Source of the DNA: Limnephilus marmoratus
Taxonomy: Eukaryota > Arthropoda > Insecta > Trichoptera > Limnephilidae
NCBI GenBank assembly: GCA_917880885.1
Contig: OU862915.1
Coordinates: 38,882,676 to 38,946,675 of the forward strand
Length of the DNA: 64,000 bases
Reading direction: 5' to 3'
Below, one piece after another: positions 35,991 to 46,142 of the stretch; the stretch's first letter is position 1, and each line of letters starts with the position of its first letter. The notes under the pieces are model-generated. The model was not told where the DNA came from, made no database searches, and saw only the letters and a list, made by a program, of their open reading frames with translations. The position numbers and the translations under genes were made by a program.

Positions 35991-36340
35991 GGCGAAGCGA
36001 GCAGGAGTGTGTTAAATTAAATATATGAAGAAAAAACAATATCTGAATGCGGATGAAGCGAGGAGTGAGCGCCTACAAAGGGAACAGGTAGTCGACCGCT
36101 CCCCCAAAGTTTCATCGCAATCGGATGAACGGTTTAGCAATGCATAATTTCATGATGCCAGAGCTCACTATTTTATACAAAAACCATCGCGGGCATTCAT
36201 ATATCAAATCCCCAAAGTTTCATCACAATCGGATGAACGGTTTAGCAATGCATAATTTCACGATGCCAGAGCTCACTATTCTATACAGAAAGAATCGACT
36301 GGATGCACACATCAAATCCCCAAGGTTTCATCGCAATCGA
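35991..36340 (-). repeat. Helitron subterminal block and 108 bp array
   Basis: GGCGAAGCGAGCAGGAGTGTG and GCGCCTACAAAGGGAACAGG as at 24972-25100, then GGTTTAGCAATG at 36131 and 36239 (period 108) with a third monomer starting near 36320. Confidence 0.75.
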
Positions 36341-36640
36341 ATATTTGACGGGTGTATGTGGATGAAGCGAGAAGCGCTTGTTGAATTAAATATACAAAGA
36401 AAAAACGATCTTTGAATGTGGATAAGGCGAGGAGTGTGTGCCTACAAAGGGCACAGGAAGTCGACCGCTCAATTCCATATACCTGCTCTCGGCCGATTCG
36501 GTCGCCCGGTTCAAGGTGTTCAGTACGGGCCTTCTCTCGCAAATCAGTACGGGCCTTCTCTCGCAAAAGGGGGCCGCGGAGATGCCTGCTCAGTTTTTCA
36601 CTGCGCCATTCCGGTTGTGCAGGTCGATACGCGTAATTTG
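36341..36640 (-). repeat. Second Helitron subterminal block
   Basis: ATTTGACGGGTGTATGTGGATG, AAAGGGCACAGGAAGTCGAC and CGATTCGGTCGCCCGGTTCA, with a local direct repeat CAGTACGGGCCTTCTCTCGC at 36522 and 36545. Several overlapping frames on both strands are open here; none is conserved in the other copies. Confidence 0.5.
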
Positions 36641-36913
36641 ATACCCGTACGTATAATTTCCTGCTGCAAAGAAGACTTACCAACTCTTTCACTCATTCAC
36701 TCTATGTATGAATGTATGTTTACAGTTCAGGTAGCAATTGAAAAGCTGAAGTGATAGCGTTGCCAACTCTACGTCTTTTTAGATCTAAGTATTTTAGGCC
36801 TTCCCTGTACACCTACGAACTTCAGTCGCAGAATCTACGTATTTTCTTTGAAATTGTACAAATTGAAAAAATTACACATCTCATTAGGCTGAAGAAGTAT
36901 ATTTTCAGTTACT
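36641..36913. other. No recognisable feature
   Basis: No repeat or gene recognised. Confidence 0.4.
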
Positions 36914-36916
36914 TTA

Positions 36917-37073
36917 GGGAACGTACCCATACTACATGACCAACTTTTTGCAATTTTTAACCCCCCCCCCCGGTGACCAAAATCCTAAGCAACCCGCCGC
37001 TCATTTGTATGGAGCGTGACATTTTGAAGACCCCCCCCTCCCTAAACGTGTCACGTAGTATGGGTACGTTCCC
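36917..37073 (-). mobile_element. 157 bp MITE, Harbinger-like, second copy
   Basis: Inverted relative to 29322-29474, with TIR GGGAACGTACCCATACTAC and flanking TTA on both sides (36914-36916, 37074-37076). The internal homopolymer is here a run of 11 C at 36961-36971. Confidence 0.8.
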
Positions 37074-37189
37074 TTATTTAAAGACAGAGGCGCCCCTGTC
37101 TGCGGGACAAATTATGTGGTGCGTTGTGGTGTGGTGTGGTTTCATACTGCTAGAGTCCGTGCCACATAAGAAGTCCTGCAGATGAAAGT

Positions 37190-37620
37190 GCTCGACTATT
37201 TTCAGGATTATTTCCAACAAATCTTACCAAGTTAGACCGTGAATGGAGAACTCCAAGAAACACAAATCTTCCATTTCAAGAAAATCAGCAAATCAAAGCT
37301 GATGAGTTTTGATGTCATATTTCAAAAATAAGAAAAGGTGAAGTCTCAAATGTTTCTCTTACTGGTCCAGTTTATATAAAGAAGTAGGTATGTCTCTTTT
37401 GCTACCAGCAGCTCCCCAATACCAGTACCAATTATACCTACTCTCTTCATTACCGAGTTCCACCCACCAGACACACAGCACTCACACGACAACATTACAG
37501 TACAAAAGTTATTAACTTGCCTCAAAGCAGTGCGAATGTCGAGCATCTGTTTTCTGCGATTAATTTGACAAAAACTAACGTCAGAAACAGACTTTCTAAT
37601 GAAATGCTTACTTTTCATAA
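37190..37620 (+). pseudogene. hAT transposase C-terminal remnant
   Basis: In plus-strand frames the region reads LDREWRTPRNTNLPFQ near 37230 and, after an insertion or scrambled stretch (about 37350-37500), LPQSSANVEHLFSAINLTKT at 37515-37575 followed by VRNRLSNEML. The latter matches the C-terminal dimerisation region of hAT transposases, which carries LPHSSA..ER.FS and RNRL. Catalytic residues are not present and the frame is broken, so this is a dead fragment. The open minus-strand frame here is its shadow. Confidence 0.7.
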
Positions 37621-38218
37621 AAAGTGGCTAAAAAACAAACAGCGAGCCTTCATTAATATTTTAATAAATATAATTTGACTGAAAATTGAGTATTTTAGTC
37701 TTAAACCATAATTTACAATACCAGAGATGAAAAGGGGTTAATACGCTAATATTGCAAGTACGAAGAACGGTTCAAATGCTGCCTGAGTTCTATCTCTTTA
37801 ACCCGTAAGCTGCGGATCGCATGTATAGTCGTTTTTAATGTTATTTCGTTTTTGTAAATAATTATGTGTAAAAACGAAATTACTAAAGCTTTTGGTATAG
37901 GTATTTGTAAACAATGACAATGTAATATCTTATGACATTCAGGAGTTTCCTTAGAAATGAGTAAGTAAAAACACGTTTTTTATTCAGGAAAATACACCAG
38001 CCAAAATAATACTGCAGAATAATTCAGCAGCTTATGGATTAAATAAATTGTAAAACAAAATACAATATGTTTTATTCAGTTTCACGTACCCTAACTTCTT
38101 CATTTCACGAAAAAAAAAATATGTGGATCTATGAACTTTTCATATACAAATTTTACTAATACTACATAATTTTCTAATCTGGCCTACACCTTTTTCAAAA
38201 TCCGAGTTGGCAACACTA
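37621..38218. other. No recognisable feature
   Basis: AT-rich; no gene or repeat recognised. Confidence 0.4.
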
Positions 38219-38320
38219 CAGGAATGATGTGTGAATCCATCCTTCCCGCTGCGATGAAAGGCAAAGGGTTGAGTCCTGGAGAGAACAAAGGTCTCCATCA
38301 ACCAGTCTCCCAATTTCATA
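38219..38320 (+). mobile_element. S1 fragment
   Basis: GGAATGATGTGTGAATCCATC and CTCCATCAACCAGTCTC correspond to the middle of S1. Confidence 0.6.
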
Positions 38321-38527
38321 ATCACTTTTGTTCTATTGTACTATTCATAAATATAACCAGTAAATATTTACATAATAGGGACGTCACGCTTAACACTTAC
38401 TTTTTATTTCAAAATACTCGGTATCATTTAGATCAGTGTTCGGCAAACTTATTAGCCAAATCTTTGCATTATAACGATTCAAAAAAAATTTGAGAGCAAA
38501 TCTGTTTGATTTAGTCAAAGGATATTC

Positions 38528-38850
38528 AAATACAGAAGAGATATGCTATGGTGTCCGCGCAACTGTCGCCGGACTACGCGCTAATTAGCGTAGTTTTCAT
38601 ACAAAAAGAATTTGTTCATTTCGTTGATTTTTTGAAAATATGCATTAATATTGGTTAACAATATATTTTGAATAAGGAAAGAATTCGTTCGTTTAGTTTA
38701 ACGTTCGTTTGGTTTATTTGTTAATTATTTGTTCTTTTAGTTTATTTGTTAATTGATAAACAATATCGGCGACACCCGGAAGCGCAGACCCACATAGTAA
38801 AAACAGCAGATAGCACATCTACTTATATTTCAATATCTTTGGATTTAGTA
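38528..38850 (+). repeat. Interspersed repeat shared with 28036-28290
   Basis: GAGATATGCTATGGTG, CGCAACTGTC, TTGGTTAACAATAT, GCGACACCCGG and GATAGCACAT in the same order as the first copy; more GC-rich and probably less decayed. It contains TTTGTTAATT direct repeats at about 38716-38755. Confidence 0.5.
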
Positions 38851-38867
38851 AACATTTATCATAATTT

Positions 38868-39283
38868 TAGGACTCCAGATACTAATATCTACAGCCTGTA
38901 TGTCGGACGAATATCTACAGCTCATATGTTGAACTAACATCTACGAACTTCAGAGTGTTGACTAATATCTACAGAGAGTAGGTTGGATTAATCAGCTAAA
39001 TGTGTCCAATAGTCCGATATTAGGGATTTTTACATACATACTTACATAAATTAAGTTTTTTAAACTGCATACGCTATATTACGTTATTCCAATATGCTAT
39101 ATATAATTGCAAATCCAACCTCTGCCAGTGCTGTAGATATGCGTCAACACTTTGGTTCTCATAGATATTCTTCAACAGTTTGAGCTGTAGATATTCGTCA
39201 ACACTTTCCTTCTCATTGATATTAGTTAGATTTTTTTCAGTTTTTGGAATTCCTGTAGATATTAGTAGACGCCCCCTAATTTT
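38868..39283. mobile_element. Foldback element with TATCTACAG subterminal repeats
   Basis: The left part has ACTAATATCTACAG, CGAATATCTACAG and TTGACTAATATCTACAG in direct order; the right part has the complements CTGTAGATAT, AGCTGTAGATATTCGTCAAC and CTGTAGATATTAGT. The outer ends AGGACTCCAGATACTAATAT and AGGGGGCGTCTACTAATAT (complement of the right end) are partly alike. No ORF and no clear TSD. Confidence 0.6.
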
Positions 39284-40315
39284 AGTACTTCATTAAATTA
39301 TGGGTACGCTGAATAAACTTGATAATAAAATTTTATTCATTGATAACAAAATATTATGTTATTAAGGAATACATAAATTGTATTCCTTAATTACAAAAGC
39401 GTCATGCGGCTCCGGAGCCTCACTTTGCCGATCTCTGAATTTGATAATAATGTAAAAGTATTTAAATTTCCAGAAATGGAAAATAATGCATTTTAGTATT
39501 TATTTCATTTAAAAAACAGACTACTTATAAGTACTATAAATACATGAAGAAAAAAAAAACCTTTTAATAAGTTTTATTGTTTTAATTGTATTATTCAGCA
39601 TAACGTAAAATAAAAAAAATTACACATTTTGAAGCAAACAAAAAGTCAGAAATCAAGATTTGTAAAATATTTATAATGCAAGAAAATTGATGAACATATT
39701 ACTTATTTAATTTTATTTGAGGGAAATTAAATTACATTCAGACTTCTACAGCCGTACTCTCACGGAACATCGCCTTGCACCACAGTGGGAGGGATGGATT
39801 CATCCGTCTGACACTCCTGGACACACTGAACCTCATATTCTTACCCACCCTTCATACCCTTTACTTTTCAGAACTTCCTCTCTTTCCTGTCATGAAAAAA
39901 CTCTCCACACAACGTCCCCCAAGATGATATAGGCCCTGAAGGGAGTTATTTTCCTCAGGGCCTCCTGCGTGGAGCTAATGTAAAAAAAAAGATAATATTT
40001 CTTATCTTTATTTACAAAAAATAAATTATATTCTTCAATTTTTCAAAATCAGGATTTGCTACAATATAATACAAATCTTTGTATAAAAAAAAAAACATTT
40101 AAAGTTATTAAAAAACATATTTCAAGATGGAAAACCCGCTGAATTTGAATGAAAATCCTGCAAATTTTTCTATTTTTATCTTAGAATTAAGTTTGTAGAG
40201 GAAATCATAGTATCAATTTCTGTGAATTAAATTTCAATAGCCTATTTCCTATATCGTCCGAACAATGAGTTTCCCAATTGTTCAGTATAGTGTCGAAACG
40301 TAGTACAAAGTCATG
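39284..40315 (-). repeat. Mostly unassigned; contains an S1
   Basis: 39755-39985 is a minus-strand S1 (CGCCTTGCACCACAGTGGG, CATCCGTCTGACACTCCTGG, GCGTGGAGCTAATGTAAAA). The remainder is AT-rich with nothing recognised. Confidence 0.65.
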
Positions 40316-40317
40316 GA

Positions 40318-41215
40318 AAGAAAATGAATAGACGCCATAGAAATGTGGTGTTGGAGAAAAATGTTCAGGATTCCATGGTCTGCCAGACGCACAAATGTGT
40401 CCATTCTGGAAGAGCTAGACATCCACAAAAGGCTTTCAATTATTATTTATTTACGCCCGAGTGGGCTTTTACAATAAATAATATACAATCGTTAACGTTT
40501 CTAGATTGCTTATATAATTTGTGCATTTGTTTTTTATTGAAAATTAATTCTTTTGAAAACCATATGGGATAATGAGAAGCCTTAAAAATTAATTATAGGA
40601 ACATAAGTTAAATAAAAACAATAAGTTCCTTGGAAGTGTTTAAGAATGAATAAAATTTTTGTGCTTGATCAGTTATATTGTTACCAGCCTAGCGATACCG
40701 TATTTTTTGTGAGATCGTTATTGGATAACGGACGTAATCTCCTGTCAGATTTGTATGATTTTTAAATCATATATTTTAGTTTAGATCGATTTACACATGA
40801 ATTCCTGCAAGTAAGCATGATTATTTTCTCATTTAATGTACGTTGTACATAGAAAACGCAAATAACAGCCATAAAAATCACATTATTACGTGATTACGTC
40901 CGTTATCCAATAACGATCTCATAAAAAATAAGGAATCGCTAGGCAGTCTCTTAAAATGACCAATCTAAATGGTCAAAATAATCAACAATATTTGATTTTT
41001 CTATTTTTTTTTTAATTTATCTGCCTATAACGCATCTTTAAAATACTTTGGACACGTTGATCGCCAAACTGAGGACTCCAACTTGGAGAAACTCATAGTC
41101 ACTGACAAAGTAGAAGGCAGAGGAAGGTGCAGAGGAAGGTCACCGCAGCGCTGAAGTGACCAAGAATCACTGGCGTCTCTGGTACGTCGATGTCCTTCGC
41201 TCTCCACATAGCGCA
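40318..41215 (+). pseudogene. Non-LTR retrotransposon RT C-terminus, split by an insertion
   Basis: 40321-40435 reads EMWCWRKMFRIPWSARRTNV and LEELDIHKRL; 41030-41150 reads LKYFGHVDR and KLIVTDKVEGRGRCRGRSPQ in plus-strand frames. In intact insect LINEs these two segments are close neighbours in one polypeptide, downstream of the RT domain. Here they are separated by ~590 bases (40438-41028) that contain a MITE. A stop follows RSPQR. No catalytic motif is left. Confidence 0.75.
40688..40943. mobile_element. 256 bp MITE with ~50 bp TIRs
   Basis: Left end CCTAGCGATACCGTATTTTT, right end its near-complement; both continue into GAGATCGTTATTGGATAACG and GACGTAATC. Flanked by CAG on both sides (40685-40687, 40944-40946), a possible 3-bp TSD. 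No ORF. Confidence 0.8.
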
Positions 41216-41451
41216 GGACTGCGGGGACCGGAAGAAAGAGCCTTATCCACCATGGAAATTGGAGTAGAGCACACGATCCTCAGCAATGAAGAATCTCCAC
41301 GGGATATAATCAATATTGCGTCGGTACAGCCAGTCGATATCAGTGCAGCTTCGTATCGTAGTATCTTGAAACATAAATATTATTTAAATTCAGTAATTAC
41401 ACAACGAAGTTTGATTTTCAAATAAAATTCTTTATAACAAAATCAGATATA

Positions 41452-41730
41452 ATGACTTCGCTTATAGTGATTGACATGATTCCTAACACAGTTGATTTTA
41501 AGCATATAACACTTGCTTTCCTTGCGTCCAATACAACATCAGTCTTACAGCCAATGGATCAAGGAATAAACGGTCACTCAAAACTAATTTTAGAAAGAAT
41601 CTTGTGCTTAAAATGTCACAAAGTACCATTTACAATTGTTTCAAACATGCAGGATTCAACCATGACGGTTTAACTGTTCAAACAGCAGAACATAACAGAT
41701 GAAAATTTTAACAGATGTATTTGAAAATTA
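41452..41730 (+). pseudogene. pogo/Tigger (DDE_1) transposase fragment
   Basis: DFKHITLAFLASNTTSVLQP followed by MDQGI (about 41499-41565) corresponds to the segment of pogo/Tigger transposases carrying the NTTS-QPMDQG signature near the third catalytic aspartate. In another frame, about 41613-41680, SQSTIYNCFKHAGF matches the next conserved block of the family, so a frameshift lies between them. Only this part of the DDE domain is present; the N-terminal DNA-binding domains are missing. Confidence 0.8.
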
Positions 41731-42052
41731 TAAACGGTAATGCTTCTGGAAGTAACCAGTAGGTCTGTACGGAAGATGTCAGCGTATTTACTTTAGAATT
41801 TTAGTATTATTTTAGAATAGATCACTCTATTATCAAAATGCTTTGTACATAAATATGACGTCTGCTTAGTATGATGCGTTTGTCATTCCCTTCATTTTGT
41901 CATTATGAAAATGTTTGTACCCACAAAGTTCAAAAAGTTATTGTAGGGATGTCAGCGTATTTACTTTAGAAAAATACCTAACCAAAATAAGGTTGTTTAT
42001 TTTCTACAAAATGCTTTGTATGACGTCCGATCATTTGTCATTTTCCTTCGAA
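41731..42052. other. No recognisable gene; short direct repeat
   Basis: GATGTCAGCGTATTTACTTTAG occurs twice (about 41777 and 41948). Nothing else recognised. Confidence 0.5.
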
Positions 42053-42984
42053 GACATTATCTTCTGGATTGCCGTTTGTCACCCGGTGGCCGCAAGGTGA
42101 CCGCGGCACTTTTGAAGGTTCAAACAATAGGAAATACATAATTATCTGGTAGATTGCTCTATTTTTTAAAGAAAATAATAAATAAATACCTTTTTAAAAT
42201 GAATTCCTTTGATCAAGAGTCTTTTTTTTGTAAGCTTGCTTCGTTAAATATCTACGCACTTTGCGTTTTCGTGTCACTTTCACTTTCATCATACCAACAT
42301 CTTAATTTATGGAATAAATATATATCCAATATCTCTGGGGGCATTTTCAAAATCTTTCCTGTAAGTAAATAAATTACGATTTAGATCATTTTCAAAATCT
42401 TTCCCGTAAGAAATGACGATTTAGGTTATATCATACGTCTGACGTGTTAGCTCATTTTCGAGCTAATCTGTCTATAAGTTGCATAAAATTATTAATGGAG
42501 TATTATTTCATATCATATATTGTATTCCTACCTATTTACAGTCAGCAATTTAGTTCCGTCACGTCAATAAATGAACAAAGCCATGAGCGACAGCCCGCCA
42601 TATTGTTTACGAAAATAAATAGTTGTCATTTTGAACTTTGTTGAACACCAGGTTCAGTGTTGCCGTTTCTAAAAAAAACCTATTTCAGAGGTAAAATAAT
42701 CTTATGTTTAGTAAGAAGTTTTTCGTAAACTTTTAATTGAGAGTATAAGAAAGCAACGAAACATAAATATATTAACTTTGATGCTTTATTATTCATAACA
42801 TTTTACAATATACCTGCGAATAGAACGAAAAAAACATGTTTTTGAAAAAATAACAACAAAAACACCCTAAAAATATTTTTTTTAAACATTTTTTTTGCTG
42901 TTTTCAAACTTCATATGCACAATTCCATTTAAAATATATTTCCAAATAATAATATGATAGTATAAATCTGTACCTCAGAAGTCA

Positions 42985-43224
42985 AAGGTCGGTTGTCCAG
43001 TTTTTTGTGAAAATGAGTTATGTATGAGGCCTTCTTAGTTTTTTCAGTAGCTACACAGAGGTATAAAGACGGTTGTCCTACGACAACGTGAAACTAAGTT
43101 AGGTCAACATAAAAGGTCTGGTGTCCCCACAATGTTCAAAGGTAAAATGTCTGTTGTCCAGATACGACTTTTTACCTTTCGGGTGTATTCAGTGTTTAGG
43201 AGTTTCATAAGGTCGGTTGTCCAG
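42985..43224 (+). repeat. Subterminal repeats of the 2374 bp transposon (left)
   Basis: Variants of AAGGTCGGTTGTCCAG at 42985, 43066, 43112, 43145 and 43209; the right end has GTCGGATGTCC at about 45072 and 45124 and the complement at 45310-45324. Likely transposase-binding sites. Confidence 0.75.
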
Positions 43225-43258
43225 TGAAGGCTGAACAAATAATCATGAGAATTTATCG

Positions 43259-44945
43259 TTGAACAGTAATGAAGACAGGATAGGATCTGAAAGTTGTGAT
43301 CTACGTGAAGAGGTTTTAGATCGCCGGGTAAAGGGCAAAAAGCGTGTCAGGAAACCAGAACAATGGAAAAATGAAATTTGGAAAAGAAAACGGACATCTG
43401 GAAAGCAGTATGTAATAAAGGGTGGGAGAGTAAAAGATTCTAGGGTGATGAAAGAGTCGTGTCGTTGCCGCATTAAGTGAAAAAATTAATGATGTTGATA
43501 GAGCATTAATATTTGCTTGCTTTTGGGACCCTAACAAATCTTGGGACACAGAAGGCACAATATATTGCTTCAATTGTGAAAGAAAAACCTACTGCATGAT
43601 CCAGACCTAGGAATAATGCTCAGAACCAACGCCTTCAAAATATAAAATGCTATTCATTAGAAGTGCACGTAATAACTGTAGGTAAAGTATTTTTCATTAA
43701 CACACTAACCATTGGAGAAAAAATTTGTATCTGTGGTATCTATATTACCCGATCGACGAGGAAAAAATGATATTAAAAATCCCATTAAAATGTTTCCTGT
43801 CGAAAAAAATCATTACAGTAGAGAAAGTACAAAAAGGTCACACTAGGGAAGTTTTTTAAACTTAAATATCATGTACAATTTGTACAAAGAGCAGTGTAGG
43901 AAAAAATGTTATTTGTGAAAGTCAAGCCGCATCTCATTACATTTATTGTAGAACGTTTATGGAAGATTTTAACTACTCCTTCAAAGAACTAAGCATCGAC
44001 ACGTGCAATATGTGTGATTCGTATCGTATAGCCTTGGTTATTGCCAAAAAAGAGGCAGAAAAAGAAGAAACAAAAACAAAAAAGGACAATCATCAAAAAG
44101 AAGCTCAACTGCGATATTAGCTCCAAAATATGAAAAAATATTGGCTAAAGATAGCAATTTTCAGAAGGTTTTTAATCGTTGATCTTCAAAAATGTCTACC
44201 AACTCCTTTACTTAATAATTTATATTTGAGGAAACTCTGGTCCTTTAATTACACTATTTTTGATGATACATCCAATAAAGGGATGATACAAAATCAGGCC
44301 GAGGAGCAAATGAACTAGCCTCTTGTTTACTGAAGGGGCTTCAAGCACTTCATTGGAAAACATCAAGGAACTCTGGTCGGATAACTGTCCGGGGCAAAAC
44401 CGAAATTCGTCCATGCTTGCATTCTACTCTTGAGCTATTATAGTCCATTTTGAGAATACAGAAATCAATCATTATAAATTTCTTCTACGTGGGCACACAA
44501 GGAAGTAGATGCTGCTCACTCTATTATAGAAAAAAGAAACAATTAAAAAGTTTCAGAATAAAATCTCCATGACTGGGTTCAATTTGTGGGAAACTGTAAC
44601 CTAAGAAAGCCATTTGTAGCGTTTGACTTGGAGATAGAAGACTTTAAAATTTTTTCCTCCTTACTTGCGGACAAAGGTTGCCTTGTCAATAGAAAAAAGA
44701 CAACCGACGGAGAAAACTTCAGTAAATCATCTTGTGTTTGGTTGCAATTCAGAAAATCCCATCCCGGCATTATGTTTTTCAATGCCGATTTTAATGGGGA
44801 AATCAAGTACGTTGATTTGCGGCGTAACACGAAAAAATCTTTAGTGACAATCACAACGATGCAGGCATTTAATAAAAATAAAGTGATGCTTATGTATATC
44901 GAAATTCTCCAAGCATCTTTATGTTTTTTTTTCATTCTCCAATAA
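43259..44945 (+). pseudogene. Decayed transposase of the 2374 bp transposon
   Basis: Three segments in different frames look like one ancestral protein: 43259-43480 (KRVRKPEQWKNEIWKRKRTS then CRCRIK), about 43925-44110 (ASHYIYCRTFMEDFNYSFKE and DTCNMCDSYRIALV, then a Lys/Glu-rich helix), and 44586-44945 (WLQFRKSHPGIMFF, YVDLRRN, ending just before the right subterminal region). A K-x-x-x-W-KN-x-K-x-R-x-x-G-x-x-Y start, an SHY block, a DTC-x-x-CD block and a C-terminal W-x-x-F block are shared with a widespread family of insect transposon proteins. Stops and frameshifts separate the pieces, so it is inactive. Catalytic residues cannot be placed with certainty. Confidence 0.65.
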
Positions 44946-46142
44946 ACTTTTTTTAGTGTTAAATTTTATTTATTTTTTTGTTCACACCCTTTACTAAGTG
45001 CAAAATAATAACAAACAATTTCTTATTTTTATTTTATTAATTATTTAACAAGTCCGAATTCCGAAATAAGATGTCGGATGTCCAAAACTTATTTTTAAGT
45101 ATTTTTATTTTCTAATGCTCTAAGGTCGGATGTCCGCTAAAAACGTTAAAAACGACAAAATTAATTTTTTTAAATAAACATTATATTTCATGTGCCTTAA
45201 GAAAAATGAAATAATACGGGAAAAAAATTACATAAATTTAACCATCAAGAATTAGCCAATAAAGACGAATTATTTTACTATTTTCTCTCTCCTGAACAAT
45301 TTCAAAAATGTGACAACCGACCTTTGTCTTCTGAGGTACAGAAATGAGTTGAAAAAAAAGAACAAACAATTTCACATGAGGTAAAAGAAATTCTACCACA
45401 ACTTCAATAATTTATTTTTTAAAGTGAGTGTTGGTATGTTTAGAGCAGTTAATTTAGGTATCCAATTAAATTTATATGAAATGTATTTTATATTTAAACG
45501 TCTCCATATTATTTATTGTCAAAATTAACAATTTTAGTAAGAGACATTGTGAACCCGTATTAAAATCAATGAGACTACATTCCAAAATCAGCCATTCCAA
45601 AATCAAGCACCTGGCAACATTATATTAAGAAAGTCGCTGTATTGAGTCATGTTGAGTGCCCTTTTTTCGTGAATTGAAAATTTTTGTGTAAAATCAGACG
45701 ACCCCGCCATTCGAACGGATAAAAATAGAACTACAACCGTATGCGATAGACATTTGATTTTTTCTAATGTGAACAATCCACACTCGTATTCCGCACCGCT
45801 AGATGTCTCCCGTAAAGTTTTGGCAAACGTATAAATTAAAATTAAAAATGTTTCCCGATCCAGAAAAAAAAACAAAAGCTCGTGCCGAAGACTTCGAAGG
45901 AGATTGAACCGTGAAGCCTTCCGAAATGCTGAACGCCAAGGTCCACTTTGGCTTGAGGATCGATGGCTGAAAATTCTCATACGATTTTAGTTACGCTGCC
46001 CGTTGACCGAAACTGACCTCTCAAAGTGTACGAATCTCGAGGAGCCGAAAGGTCGTTTTGGCGTGACGGGTTTGGCTTAATTTTTTCATACAAAAAAGAG
46101 TGAGTTTTCCTGACCTGCCCCAAAACTAAACAATACTATATA

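Larger units (their letters stand above)
42968..45341 (+). mobile_element. 2374 bp DNA transposon, 30-bp TIRs, 4-bp TSD
   Basis: Ends CTGTACCTCAGAAG...; the outer 30 bases match the complement of the right end with one mismatch. AAAT flanks both sides (42964-42967, 45342-45345), and copy 1 of E has AAAT once at 33914-33917. Inside are subterminal repeats and a broken transposase. TSDs of 4 bp occur in Sola, Ginger and some Academ elements; I cannot assign the superfamily. Confidence 0.9.
42053..46142 (+). repeat. E element, copy 2 (interrupted by a DNA transposon)
   Basis: Collinear with 33026-34716 on both sides of the insertion at 42968-45341. After the insertion 45346-46137 follows copy 1 closely, including the module A-like end AACAATACTATATA. 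Here no Helitron follows; the TA tract runs into TTGTAAATC. Confidence 0.75.

Noticed and set aside
41025..41207. 60-codon minus-strand frame
   Set aside because: Shadow of the plus-strand RT C-terminal remnant.
44579..44935. 118-codon minus-strand frame
   Set aside because: Shadow of the plus-strand transposase C-terminus at 44586-44945.
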